Assembly (NCBI RefSeq): GCF_000830985.1 | Contig: NZ_CP007151.1 | Location: 3,410,001-3,474,000 of the forward strand | DNA: 64,000 nt | Reading direction: 5' to 3' | Source: Marinobacter similis | GTDB lineage: Bacteria; Pseudomonadota; Gammaproteobacteria; Pseudomonadales; Oleiphilaceae | Shown: piece after piece, positions 51,603 through 61,419 of the stretch | Layout of the letters: every line of letters starts with the position of its first letter | How positions within the stretch are numbered: the stretch's first letter is position 1 | Notes under the pieces: model-generated | Seen by the model: the letters and a program-made list of their open reading frames with translations, nothing else | Told to the model about the DNA's origin: nothing | The model's database searches: none | Program-made: the position numbers and the translations under genes

Positions 51603-52408
51603 CTACAGCACCGCCTGTCGGACACGGCAGATACCCACTCGGAGATCACCACGGTACCGAGGATCAGTAAAAAGATGGTGGCGACCTGGTTCCAGGCGAG
51701 AGTGGCCAGTGAGGCATTGAGCTGGATGCCCAGGCCTCCGGCGCCTACCAGACCGAGGATGGTGGATTCCCGAATGTTGATGTCCCACCGGAACACGCTG
51801 ATGCCCCAGAAGGCGGGGAGAATCTGGGGCACGATGGCGTAGTCGATGACCTGCGCGCCGCTGGCGCCGGTGGCCCGAACTGCTTCCACCTGGGTAACGT
51901 CGATTTCTTCAATGGCTTCATAGAGCAGCTTGGCAACAAAGCCGATGGAGCGAAGTCCGATGGCGATGATACCCGCCAGCAAGCCGGGTCCAATGATGGC
52001 CACCAGTAACAGCGCCCAGATCAGGGCGTTGATTGAACGTGATGCCACGATGATCAGCAACGCCAGCGGTCGCACAAAGCGGACGCTGGGTGTGGTGTTG
52101 CTGGCCGCCAGGAAGGCAACCGGCACCGCGATCATAATGCCCAGCAGGGTGCCAAGGGTGGCAATGTTGATGGTGTCCCAGAGCGGCTGCCAGAGCTCAC
52201 CCACATAGCTCCAGGCCGGCGGGAACATGCGGCTGCCGATGTCCGCTGCCTGGGCGGGCGCATCGCTGACGAAGGCCCAGATGGTGTTCTCGTTCATCAG
52301 CTGCCAGCAGAATACGGTCAGGGCAACCAGCCAGAACCAGCCGAGCCAGCGGAGCAGGGTTTGTTTTCGGGTCCGGTGCTGCCAGACGGGAGAAGAAGAG
52401 CTTGTCAC
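51603..52408 (-). CDS. phnE2: Phosphonate-type ABC transporter permease 2, frameshifted
   Basis: Inner-membrane protein of 268 aa with about six segments. The EAA loop VEAVRATGASGAQVIDYAIVPQ matches PhnE. A G or C appears lost near 51625, after GEWVSA; repair restores the proper end RVRQAVL. GTG at 52408 overlaps the stop of phnE1. It pairs with the other permease to form the channel. Confidence 0.9.
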
Positions 52409-53217
52409 TGGACCCACCTGCGAATGTACGAAGAGGAATATTCCACCACCAGGACGATGGCAATGATGAGAATCAGGATGGCGCCGGCCGAATCGTACTC
52501 GTAACGATCGATGGCGGTATTCAGCGTGGCACCGATACCGCCTGCCCCAACAATGCCGATCACCGCCGATTCCCGAAAGTTGATGTCCAGGCGATACAGA
52601 GACAGGCCAACCAGCCGTGGCATGACCTGAGGTTGTACCGAGTAGTTCACCACTTGCCACCAGGAAGCCCCGGTAGCGCGGATGGCTTCGATCTGGCTGC
52701 GATCGCAGCTTTCGATTTCCTCAGCCAGCAGCTTTGACAGAAAGCCGATGGTGGCAAATGCCAGAGTCAGGAACCCGGCAAAGGGTCCGAAACCGAACAT
52801 GGCTACCAGCAAAATCGCGATGATGATTTCCTGGAACGAACGGGACAGGGTAATGATACCGCGACAGGCCAGATATACCGGTGCCGGCGCCAGATTTCGG
52901 GCCGCGCCGATGCCAATGGGCACGGAGATCAGGATACCGGCGACGGTGGAGGTGAGGGTGATCGTCAGGCTTTCGATCAGGCCTTCGTGGATGTCCCGCC
53001 AACGGGTGGTGAAATCAGGTACCAGAAAGCCCTCGATAAAACGCCAGCCGCGCTCAAGGCCAAGGTAAACCCGTTGCCAGTCCACCTCGACAGTTTGCAC
53101 CGCCAGGACCAGATAGACCAGGGCACCGGTATAGATCAGTCGCCGCCAAAGGGTATTGGTTAACAACAGGGGAGGCCGCTTCCAGGTGGAGCGTACAGTG
53201 GGCTGTCGGTCCATCAT
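52405..53217 (-). CDS. phnE1: Phosphonate-type ABC transporter permease 1
   Basis: Inner-membrane protein of 270 aa, six predicted segments, with the EAA loop [22 protein letters not shown]. It is intact. Its start overlaps the phnC stop and its stop overlaps the phnE2 start by 4 bp each, so the operon is translationally coupled. Confidence 0.92.
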   Translation of the reverse strand: MMDRQPTVRSTWKRPPLLLTNTLWRRLIYTGALVYLVLAVQTVEVDWQRVYLGLERGWRFIEGFLVPDFTTRWRDIHEGLIESLTITLTSTVAGILISVPIGIGAARNLAPAPVYLACRGIITLSRSFQEIIIAILLVAMFGFGPFAGFLTLAFATIGFLSKLLAEEIESCDRSQIEAIRATGASWWQVVNYSVQPQVMPRLVGLSLYRLDINFRESAVIGIVGAGGIGATLNTAIDRYEYDSAGAILILIIAIVLVVEYSSSYIRRWVQ

Positions 53218-54041
53218 ACCCCCTCGGCAAGGTCGACGGAGGGTGCGTCATTCGAACCGTCGGTGCTCTCCCCATCACTCTCTTCGCCGCGCAGCTGGGT
53301 CCAGTCCTCGTCGCCGTATATGCGGGTCAGAACGTCGTTGGTCAGCTCGTCGGGGGCGCCGTCAAACACCACCTCGCCGTTTCGCAGGCCGATGATCCGG
53401 TCAGAGAACTGCTGAGCAAGCATCACGTCGTGAATATTGATGATGGCCGGCAGACTGCGTTCCTGGCAGGCGCCGCGAATCAGCCGCATGATCTGGCGGG
53501 AGGTTTTCGGGTCGAGTGAGGCGGTGGGTTCGTCGACCAGCAGCAGTTCCGGATTTTGCTCCAGCGCCCGGGCAATGCCCACCCGTTGACGCTGGCCGCC
53601 GGAGAGGGCGTCAGCGCGCTTGTTGTAATGGTCCGCGAGCCCCACTTTCTCCAGAAGGGCGAAGGCCTGGCTTACGTCTTCCGGGCTATAGCGGCGCAGA
53701 AAGGAGCGCCAGGTGGACACGTAGCCGAGGCGTCCGGAGAGCACGTTCTCCATCACGGTCAGCCGTTCTACCAGCGCGTATTCCTGAAAGATCATGCCGA
53801 TACGCCGTCGGGCCTGGCGCAAGTTGCGGCCGTTAAGGCGGGTCAGGTCAGTATCGCCCAGAAGAATGGAGCCCGCTGTGGGCTCCACCAGGCGGTTAAT
53901 GCAGCGGATCAGGCTTGATTTGCCGGCACCGGAGGGGCCGATCAGCCCCACCACCTGGCCAGCGGGGACTTCGAAGCTGATCCCCTGTAGTGCCTTGTCT
54001 CCGGTCTTATAGGTCTTGGATACGTTCTCGAGTTTTAGCAC
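53214..54041 (-). CDS. phnC: Phosphonate-type ABC transporter ATP-binding protein
   Basis: ABC ATPase of 275 aa: Walker [12 protein letters not shown]-loop [11 protein letters not shown], signature [16 protein letters not shown] and Walker [13 protein letters not shown]. The [15 protein letters not shown] insert is characteristic of PhnC. The C-terminal tail is long and acidic ([16 protein letters not shown]), unlike most relatives. It powers import of phosphonate, phosphite or a similar compound. Confidence 0.94.
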   Translation of the reverse strand: MLKLENVSKTYKTGDKALQGISFEVPAGQVVGLIGPSGAGKSSLIRCINRLVEPTAGSILLGDTDLTRLNGRNLRQARRRIGMIFQEYALVERLTVMENVLSGRLGYVSTWRSFLRRYSPEDVSQAFALLEKVGLADHYNKRADALSGGQRQRVGIARALEQNPELLLVDEPTASLDPKTSRQIMRLIRGACQERSLPAIINIHDVMLAQQFSDRIIGLRNGEVVFDGAPDELTNDVLTRIYGDEDWTQLRGEESDGESTDGSNDAPSVDLAEGV

Positions 54042-54058
54042 AAGGTTCGCCGAGTTGG

Positions 54059-55006
54059 TTATTTGCAGTTGTATTCAACGCCGTTGGCCGAATCGATCTT
54101 CCGGATCACTTCCCAGTGGTTCTTGAAGGTGATCGGGACAAACTGGGCTTCGCCGGACTTGGAGAACTCCTCTTCCAGGGCGGTACCCTCCCACTTGAAC
54201 GAGAAAAAGGCGTCCTGAATCTTCTGCTGCAGCTCAGGCTTCAGGTTGTGGGCAAGACCATAGCTGGTGGTCGGGAAGGTCTGGGATTTGTAGAGGCTGA
54301 CCAGCTGATCCTCATTGACCACATCACGGCGAAGCATCCGGTTCAGTACCGAGTTTGCGACCGCTGCCGCCTGGTAGTCCTGATTGGCGACCCCGAGAAT
54401 GGAGTTGTCATGCTTGCCTGAGAATACCGGTTCGAAGTCTTCACCTGCGACCATGTTGTAGTCGGCTTTCAGGATGGCAGAAGGTGCCTTGAAGCCTGAG
54501 TTCGAGGTTTGGGAGGTGAACGCCATTTCCTTGCCGCGAATGTCTTCCACCGCATCGATGCCAGATCCAGGGTAGGTCAGTATCTCCATTTCATAGCCAA
54601 ACGAGCCATCGGCCGCGGCCATCATGGTGAAGGGGCGGTAACCGGCACAGGCGACAGCCAACGGGTTGGAACCGGTGTTAAAGCCGGCAATGTGCAGACG
54701 GCCCGCACGCATGGCTTCAATCTGGGCGGCGTTGGATTGTACCGGGAAAAACTGGACCCGCTTGCCGGTGACGTCGGACAGGTGAGCGAGGAATTCGGAC
54801 CAGACCTCCCGGTATACCGCAGGATCTTCGACCGGTGTGTAAGCGAAGATCAGGGTGGAGGGATCAATCAGTTCCGACTCGGCGCTGGGAATGTCGGCAA
54901 TCAGGTCGCCGTCCTTGTCCTGGTAACGGCTGTCGAGCTGAAAGGCTCCTTGGGCGAGTGCGGGGGTAAGAAGGGTGGCGCAGGCCAGGGTCAGAAACTT
55001 CTTCAT
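54059..55006 (-). CDS. phnD: Phosphonate-type ABC transporter substrate-binding protein
   Basis: Periplasmic protein of 315 aa with a signal peptide ([18 protein letters not shown]). The PF12974-type fold shows [29 protein letters not shown] and [18 protein letters not shown]. The ATG at 55006 is favoured over GTG at 55012 because AAGGA is 8 bp upstream. No C-P lyase genes are present, so the ligand may be phosphite, a phosphonate ester or another phosphorus compound. Confidence 0.93.
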   Translation of the reverse strand: MKKFLTLACATLLTPALAQGAFQLDSRYQDKDGDLIADIPSAESELIDPSTLIFAYTPVEDPAVYREVWSEFLAHLSDVTGKRVQFFPVQSNAAQIEAMRAGRLHIAGFNTGSNPLAVACAGYRPFTMMAAADGSFGYEMEILTYPGSGIDAVEDIRGKEMAFTSQTSNSGFKAPSAILKADYNMVAGEDFEPVFSGKHDNSILGVANQDYQAAAVANSVLNRMLRRDVVNEDQLVSLYKSQTFPTTSYGLAHNLKPELQQKIQDAFFSFKWEGTALEEEFSKSGEAQFVPITFKNHWEVIRKIDSANGVEYNCK

Positions 55007-55070
55007 CGTCACTATCCTTTGTTTTTATCCCGACGGGATGTCGGTATGGACGTGAACTTAAGGTAGTCCG

Positions 55071-55088
55071 ATGAAGGTTTTATGACAA
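55071..55088 (-). promoter_or_regulatory. Pho box upstream of phnD
   Basis: The minus-strand sequence TTGTCATAAAACCTTCAT matches 15 of 18 positions of the PhoB consensus CTGTCATAAAACTGTCAT. It lies 65 bp before phnD, suggesting phosphate-starvation induction of the operon. Confidence 0.72.
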
Positions 55089-55144
55089 ATTATTGGTTTC
55101 TGGGAGTCGGCGGCTGTATATCGGGGTAGGCAAAATTCAGACAC

Positions 55145-55175
55145 AAAAAATCAGCGACCCGAAAGTGGCTGATTT
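55145..55175 (-). terminator. Terminator after tRNA-Pro
   Basis: On the minus strand, AAATCAGC / GCTGATTT with more T after it, directly downstream of the tRNA. Confidence 0.88.
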
Positions 55176-55188
55176 CAATGTACTGAAT

Positions 55189-55265
55189 TGGTCGGGACGG
55201 TAGGATTTGAACCTACGACCCCCTGCACCCCATGCAGGTGCGCTACCAAGCTGCGCTACGCCCCG
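55189..55265 (-). tRNA. tRNA-Pro (GGG)
   Basis: 77-nt cloverleaf with acceptor stem CGGGGCG/CGTCCCG, D arm TAGCGCAGCTTGGTAGCGCA, anticodon loop ATGGGGT (anticodon GGG) and T arm GGTTCAAATCC; CCA is encoded. Confidence 0.96.
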
Positions 55266-55380
55266 AATTGCTATTGCCTTTGAGAAACTTGAGAGTTATC
55301 TCAGTGGCTTAGCGGGAGCGAAGTCTACACCAGCCTTCAGGAAAAATAAACAGGCTTTGAGCCATTTCGCTCCCGGTTTT

Positions 55381-57024
55381 TTACCGGAGTTTGGTCTCTC
55401 TGAGTTTCAGGATAAATTCTGGCGGATCAAAGCTCTCAGAGGTGGCTTTTGGCCAGTACTTATCAAACACTTTGAGCCCCGTTTCGGCCTCAAGCAGCGC
55501 ACCCGGTTCCAGAAATTCGAACAGGTCCAGATAGGAGTGTACTTCGGTCTTGGAAACCCGGCGTACGATATGCTCAGGGCCGAGCTCAGACGGGTGGCGC
55601 AGCCCTGAAGCTTCTAGCAGATTCTGAAGCGCATCGAGCGTGGTTTTGTGGAAGTTGAAGACCCGCTTGCTCTTGAGTTCAACATCGAGCTTGTTGCCGC
55701 GCCGGGGATCCTGGGTGGCCACGCCACTGGGGCAGCGACCGGTGTGGCAGTTCAGTGCCTGAATGCACCCGAGCGAGAACATGTAGCCGCGGGCTGAGTT
55801 ACACCAGTCCGCCCCCAGAGCCAGGGTGCGGGCAATATTAAAGGCCGAGGTGATTTTACCGGCCGCGCCAATGGCAATGTCCTCGCGCAGGTTGGTTCCT
55901 ACTAGCGTGTTGTGGACCAGTAGCAGGGCCTCAGTCATGGGCATGCCCAGCCGGTTGATGAACTCCAGAGGCGCAGCACCGGTACCGCCTTCACCACCAT
56001 CGACCACAATAAAGTCGGGTTTGCGGTTGGTTTCCAGCATCGCCTTGACGATGGCAAACCATTCCCACGGATGACCAATCGCCAGTTTGAATCCCACGGG
56101 TTTCCCACCCGAAAGCTCTCGCAGCTGATCCACGAATTCGAGCAGTTCCACCGGAGTGGAAAAGGCGGAATGGCTGGCTGGTGACACACAATCCTCACCC
56201 TCCTCTACACCGCGGGCTTCGGCAATCTCTGGCGTTACCTTGGCACCCGGTAATATTCCGCCGTGGCCGGGTTTGGCGCCCTGAGATAGTTTGATCTCTA
56301 TCATTTTCACCTGATCAAGCGTTGCATTCTCCCGAAACATCTCCGGGTTGAACGAACCATCCTTGTGACGACATCCGAAGTAGCCTGATCCGATTTCCCA
56401 GACCAGATCGCCGCCCGGTTGGCGATGATAGCGGGAAATCGATCCCTCGCCCGTATCGTGGTAGAAACCACCCATTTGGGCGCCGGTGTTCAGGCTCAAG
56501 ATCGCATTCGCGGAGAGTGACCCGAAACTCATGGCCGAGATGTTGAATACGCTCGCGCTGTAGGGCTTTGCGCAGTCTTTGCCAATCAGGATCCGGAAGT
56601 CGCTGTTACTGATTTTTGAGGGGTTGAGAGAATGGTTCATCCATTCGTAGCCTTCCTCGTACATACTCAGCTGCGATCCGAACGGGCGCTTGTCCAGGAC
56701 GTTCTTGGCACGCTGGTAGACAATGGTGCGCTGCTCTCTGGAAAACGGCCGTTCTTCGGTATCGGATTGGATAAAGTACTGCCTAATCTCGGGACCGATG
56801 GATTCCAGCAGATAGCGGATATTGGCGAGAATAGGGTAGTTGCGGCTGACCGTGTGTTTCTTCTGCACGAGATCGTAGGTGCCAAGCACGGTTAAGGCGC
56901 CGAATACGATCGGGAAGAGATAGCTGGCGTCAATCAATAGGGCCAGCGCCAGAGACACAGTAAAGCCTGCGATGCTTAGCGCGTATACGGTGTAACGTAC
57001 CGGAAACGTCGTTGTTTTCTCCAT
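55381..57024 (-). CDS. FMN-binding glutamate synthase family protein (GltB-like, membrane-anchored)
   Basis: Protein of 547 aa with two N-terminal membrane segments (about 10-50). The catalytic FMN barrel of glutamate synthase follows (FNISAMSFGSLSANAI, GAKPGHGGILPG, VDGGEGGTGAAPLEF) plus an iron-sulfur-type cysteine cluster (LGCIQALNCHTGRCPSGVATQDP). It lacks the glutaminase domain of true GltB, so ammonia-dependent or different chemistry is likely. It is divergent from the BCCT carrier, a hint at osmolyte metabolism, but unproven. Confidence 0.88.
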   Translation of the reverse strand: MEKTTTFPVRYTVYALSIAGFTVSLALALLIDASYLFPIVFGALTVLGTYDLVQKKHTVSRNYPILANIRYLLESIGPEIRQYFIQSDTEERPFSREQRTIVYQRAKNVLDKRPFGSQLSMYEEGYEWMNHSLNPSKISNSDFRILIGKDCAKPYSASVFNISAMSFGSLSANAILSLNTGAQMGGFYHDTGEGSISRYHRQPGGDLVWEIGSGYFGCRHKDGSFNPEMFRENATLDQVKMIEIKLSQGAKPGHGGILPGAKVTPEIAEARGVEEGEDCVSPASHSAFSTPVELLEFVDQLRELSGGKPVGFKLAIGHPWEWFAIVKAMLETNRKPDFIVVDGGEGGTGAAPLEFINRLGMPMTEALLLVHNTLVGTNLREDIAIGAAGKITSAFNIARTLALGADWCNSARGYMFSLGCIQALNCHTGRCPSGVATQDPRRGNKLDVELKSKRVFNFHKTTLDALQNLLEASGLRHPSELGPEHIVRRVSKTEVHSYLDLFEFLEPGALLEAETGLKVFDKYWPKATSESFDPPEFILKLRETKLR

Positions 57025-57159
57025 GTATACCTCAGTTGGATCCTTTTAGTCGCAAGGACTTGGTGCAGTACCAGCTTACATCGGTACGCTATGAATTCTG
57101 TAGCCGATCGCCAGGCAGAGAGCTATTCACGGCGCATTCTTGGTCTATGATGAAGGAGG

Positions 57160-57182
57160 ATGCAGCAATTCGCTGCATTTTT
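57160..57182 (+). promoter_or_regulatory. Terminator-like hairpin in the BCCT leader
   Basis: ATGCAGC / GCTGCAT stem with 5-nt loop and five T after it, about 90 bp before the BCCT start. It could attenuate transcription of the carrier. Confidence 0.45.
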
Positions 57183-57183
57183 G

Positions 57184-57203
57184 ATGTTTTGAGTTCAAAA
57201 CAT
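57184..57203. promoter_or_regulatory. Perfect palindrome (candidate operator) before BCCT gene
   Basis: ATGTTTTGA-GT-TCAAAACAT has 9-bp arms with a 2-bp centre, about 70 bp before the BCCT start codon and 160 bp from the GltB-like gene. It is the size of a MarR- or TetR-type site (CosR, EctR or BetI would be natural candidates for an osmolyte carrier). Confidence 0.6.
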
Positions 57204-57273
57204 TACCATGACGCGCTTGTAACGTTTGATCACCGATTCCCAACAAGACTTTCCACTTCAGGAGGCGCCAAAC

Positions 57274-58862
57274 GTGGGCGAGGTAGTAAAAGACGAATAT
57301 CAGACGGATTACGTCGCGGGCCAGGATAATATAAATCCTTTCGGCTGGATCTTCACGCACCGGTATTTCCGATTACGGCGATACTGGTCGTGCTTTTCGT
57401 GGTAGGTACCCTTATTTTCCCGGCCGAGTCGAAATCGCTGCTGGACGGTGCAAAATGGGACATCATTGCCACGTTTGACTGGTTCTTTTTGTTAAGTGCC
57501 AACGTTTTTGTGGTGGTGTGCCTGGCGTTGATCTTCATGCCGGTGGGCAAGATTCGCCTGGGTGGTATGGACGCCAAGCCTGAGTTCTCAACTTTATCCT
57601 GGTTTTCGATGCTGTTCGCAGCCGGCATGGGCATTGGCCTTATGTTCTGGGCGGTTGCCGAGCCGACAGCTTATTTCACCGGCTGGTACGAAACACCGTT
57701 TAACGTTGAGCCAAACACCCCTGAAGCGGCCAACCTGGCCATGGGTGCCACCATGTACCACTGGGGCCTGCACCCGTGGGCAATTTATGCCATTGTCGCA
57801 CTGTCGTTGGCGTTCTTCTCCTTTAACAAGAATATGCCGCTGACCATCCGCTCAGCCTTTTTCCCGCTGCTGCGTGACAAGGTTTGGGGCTGGCCGGGCC
57901 ACATCATCGATATCCTGGCGGTGGTGGCTACCATTTTCGGTCTGGCAACCTCCCTTGGCTTCGGTGCCCAGCAGGCTGCCGCTGGCTTGAGCTATCTGTT
58001 CGGTGTTTCCGACGGAATTAACGTACAGATGGCGATCATCGTGGGTGTCACCGCACTTGCGCTGATTTCTGTACTGCGCGGCCTCGATGGTGGTGTGAAA
58101 GTGCTCAGTAACGTCAACATGAGCCTGGCCGGCATTCTGCTGTTCTTTGTTATCTTTGCCGGTCCCACCATGACGGTATTGGAAACCCTATGGGTGACTT
58201 CATCCAGCTATGTGGGCAACGTTCTTCAATTCAGTAATCCGTTTGGTCGTGAAGACGAAGCCTGGTTCCAGGGTTGGACTGTGTTCTATTGGGCATGGTG
58301 GATCTCCTGGTCACCGTTCGTTGGTATGTTCATCGCCCGCGTTTCCCGCGGCCGTACCGTGCGTGAGTTCATCACCGCAGTTTTGATCATCCCTACCGTG
58401 ATTACCGTGGTGTGGATGAGTGCGTTTGGCGGTACTGCGCTGGAGCAGATCCAGAACGGTATCGGTGCGCTGGCAGCGAATGGCCTGACCGACGTGCCGC
58501 TGGCCATGTTCCAGATGTTTGAGAACCTGCCGTTGACCGGTATTATCTCCTTCGTCGGTATCGTCCTGGTGCTGGTGTTCTTCGTAACCTCATCGGACTC
58601 CGGTTCGCTGGTTATCGATAGCATTACCGCCGGTGGTAAGACCGACGCACCGACAGCTCAGCGTGTATTCTGGGTGGTCATGGAAGGTGCGATTGCCGCA
58701 GCGCTGATCTTCGGCGGCGGTGAGGATGCCCTTGGGGCTATTCAGGCGGCTTCCATCAGTGCGGGTCTGCCGTTTACTGCCGTCCTGCTGATCATGACGT
58801 GGGGTCTATTGAAAGGCCTTACCCATGAACGCAAATTGCTGATCGCTCGAGGCGAAATGTAA
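57274..58862 (+). CDS. BCCT family transporter (betaine/choline/carnitine type), frameshifted
   Basis: Secondary carrier for quaternary amines or similar osmolytes, 529 aa after repair, 12 membrane segments. The core FYWAWWISWSPFVGMFIAR and the MFWAVAEPTAYFTGW stretch are BCCT signatures. A C appears lost near 57345 (GGCCTGGATC read as GGCTGGATC). The N-terminal tail is short and acidic. GTG at 57274 follows AGGAGG with 8-bp spacing. Confidence 0.94.
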
Positions 58863-58880
58863 TTGCGCCAGTAAGGGCAT

Positions 58881-58911
58881 AAAAAAACCGGGGCCTTGCC
58901 CCGGTTTTTTT
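58881..58911. terminator. Bidirectional terminator between BCCT carrier and ligase gene
   Basis: ACCGGGGC-CTT-GCCCCGGT stem flanked by seven A and seven T; serves the convergent BCCT and ATP-grasp ligase genes. Confidence 0.95.
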
Positions 58912-58955
58912 ATGCCTGAAATTTGATTGAAATGCTTGATCTGATGATGAGCGGA

Positions 58956-59903
58956 TCAGAGCGCGCCAAAGACGTCCATGGCGTAATTCGCTCTCTCGCG
59001 AGGGGTGAAGTGGGGGCGCTTGAGGCTCTCGATGGTCCGCAGTCTGGGGAGCAGGCCACGGCCATTGGCCATCTGGATAGCCAGGCCCGGGCGGGCATTC
59101 AGTTCCAGTAGCAGTGGCCCTTCGTTGGCATCCACCACAAGATCCACGCCCATATAGCCGAGACCGGTCGCCTCATAGCAGCGCGCAGCCATTTCCAACA
59201 TGTCTTCCCAGGCTTCAATGTCGATGTTCTCGAGCGCCAGGCCGGTATCGGGATGCAGGGTAATAGGGCGGTTGAACTGCACCGCATTCAGGCTGCGACC
59301 GGTGCCGATGTCCAGGCCTACACCCACGGCGCCCTGGTGCAGGTTGGCCTTGCCGTCTGAATCCTTGGTGGCCAGGCGCAACATCGCCATCACCGGGTAA
59401 CCCTGAAACACCACGATGCGGATGTCGGGCACGCCCTGATAGGAAAACTTGGCCAGAGACGGCGCTGACTCCACCAGGTTCTCGACAATGGCGACGTCCG
59501 GGCTTCCTGCCAGCGAGTATAGTCCGGCAAGGATATTGGTCAGGTGACGCTCGAGGTCGGGCGCTGCAATCCGTGATCCGGAGGCTTTGATGTAATAGTC
59601 ATCTTCGCGGCCGGTAATAACGGTGATGCCTTTGCCGCCGGACCCCTTTGCGGGTTTGATGGCAAAGCCGCCGAGACCCTCGGCCATTTCGCGGAAACGG
59701 GAGATTTCGTGCTGTTGCCGAACAACCTGCAGCAGGCGGGGCGTGGTGACCCCGTATTCTGCCACGGCCAGCTTGGTTTTCAGCTTGTTGTCGACCAGCG
59801 GGTAAGACGAGCGCTCGTTGTAGCGCGCAATGTAATCTACATTGCGCCGATTCATGTTGAGCATACCCAGCCGGTTCAAACGTCGGGGTGAGATCCAATC
59901 CAT
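58956..59903 (-). CDS. RimK-related alpha-L-glutamate ligase-like protein (ATP-grasp)
   Basis: Protein of 315 aa. It begins with the family-specific NRLGMLNMNRRNVDYI and has ATP-grasp elements: FAIKPAKGSGGKGI (ATP-binding Lys and Gly loop), ENLVESAP, and GLGYMGVDLVVD leading to LELNARPG (metal-binding residues). RimK-type enzymes add glutamate to proteins or small molecules; the substrate of this subgroup is not known to me. It is last in an operon, starting 1 bp after the transglutaminase-like gene. Confidence 0.88.
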   Translation of the reverse strand: MDWISPRRLNRLGMLNMNRRNVDYIARYNERSSYPLVDNKLKTKLAVAEYGVTTPRLLQVVRQQHEISRFREMAEGLGGFAIKPAKGSGGKGITVITGREDDYYIKASGSRIAAPDLERHLTNILAGLYSLAGSPDVAIVENLVESAPSLAKFSYQGVPDIRIVVFQGYPVMAMLRLATKDSDGKANLHQGAVGVGLDIGTGRSLNAVQFNRPITLHPDTGLALENIDIEAWEDMLEMAARCYEATGLGYMGVDLVVDANEGPLLLELNARPGLAIQMANGRGLLPRLRTIESLKRPHFTPRERANYAMDVFGAL

Positions 59904-59904
59904 G

Positions 59905-61419
59905 TTAGTCGTACACCCTCATGGGCGTGAACCGCTTGAGTTCGCTCAGTTTGTAGCCGGTGTATTGCCCCATGAGCAAAATCAGGCCAAGTACGGCGAA
60001 ATGCAATTCGGGGAAATTGAAGGTCAGGTGTCCGGCCAGAGGTGTGCTCATCAGCAGGTAGGCGCAGATGGCAACAAATAAACTGCCGGCGCCCTGGATG
60101 GCGACTTCGTGCGCACCTTCTTCTTCCCAGAGGATGGACATGCGCTCGATGGTCCAGGCAATGATGACCATGGGGAAGAAAGTGACCGTCATGCCGGTGT
60201 TGAAGCCCATCTGATAACCAATGATGCTCAGGCCGGCGGTGATGAAGATCACCAGAATGATCAGGGCCGATATCCGCGATACCAGCAGCAGGTTCAGGCT
60301 GGACAGGTAACCGCGCATCATCAGGCCAATGGAGACCACCGACAGGAAGGCGATCAGCCTGGTACCAGTGTGGTTTGCACGAACGCCACCGCAATCAGTA
60401 CCGGCATGAATGTCCCTGAGGTGCGGATGCCGATGACTATCCGCATGAACGCAACTACGAGTGCTCCCAGCGGCAGCAGCAACAGCATGCGGAACATGCT
60501 TTGCTCCTCAATGGGGAGTGCGTAAAAACTCAGGAAACCGAGCCCGTTAGACTCCACCTGCATCGTCGCCAGTTGCAGGGCGGGGACGGTTTGCCGAAGC
60601 ATGGAGAAGCTCACTTCAGAGTTTTCGCCGCCCACCACGTCCAGCAGTGATGCAGAGCCTGGCGCCACAGCAGTAGCTCTCCGGAACGCCTTGTTCAGCG
60701 TTGCTCGGGTCAAAGGTCAACCATTGCTGGCCATTGTAGATCTGCAGGAAAGGCATCAGTGACTGGCGACGCCGGGCATCCTCCAGCTTCAGTCCGTCGG
60801 CGGTGCGGGCCGGAATGCCTGAATGGTTCAGCATGTCTACCAGCAGATCGAGGTAGTTTTCTTCGGCTACCAGCAGGGTGGTGTTCTGAGTGCGGGTATC
60901 GGGCTGCATCAACCGGATCAGTTCCCGAGTCATGCTTTCCGGTGTGCTGGAGCGTGCCTTCGCCTGGGTAAGAACTTCACGCACGGCAGTGGCCTGGGGC
61001 TCTTCCCAGAACACGTTACGGGCCTTGGGCTCCTTGGCAGGTTTTCGTCCGAGGGCGTTTTCGTCCGGGATAAACTGGGCCTTAAAGTACAGGGTTTGCG
61101 GACCTGAAACGCTGCGTTTGGTCCATTCCGCCGTACGATTGCCAGACTTCTCGATGATTGAGAAACCGTAGCCCGGGGAGGCCGCCTGTTCGCTAAGGAT
61201 GCGGAATCCGGGTGGCTGATCCGGCACGTTCAAGCTGGCCTGCACCGCATTGTCGTCGGCCTCGAAATCGATACGGGCCTCAATCATCCAGACCGGGCGT
61301 TGTTCGCCAGTCAGCCAGGGGATACCAAGATCAATATGGCGCCAGACTGCCAGGGAGATGCCTGCAGCGATGAGCAAAAATACGGCTACATAAAAAGGAA
61401 GGCGAGAGCGGGGCTTCAC
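59905..61419 (-). CDS. Inactive transglutaminase-like protein fused to 7TM domain, three frameshifts
   Basis: Repaired protein of 505 aa: an N-terminal membrane anchor (FYVAVFLLIAAGISLAV), a periplasmic transglutaminase-like domain (about 130-245, ENYLDLLVDMLNHSGIPART), then about seven membrane helices (FRMLLLLPLGALVVAFMRI onward). Bases appear lost near 60674 and 60658 (joined by SYLLWRQGSASLLDV) and near 60357 (GGCCTGATC). The transglutaminase domain shows no Cys-His-Asp triad, so it is probably non-catalytic. It overlaps the upstream gene by 4 bp. Confidence 0.85.

Noticed and set aside
51179..52660. Apparent 493-aa fusion of a permease with a HAD hydrolase on the minus strand
   Set aside because: The fusion arises from a lost base near 51625; repair restores a normal permease stop at 51603 and a separate HAD start at 51598.
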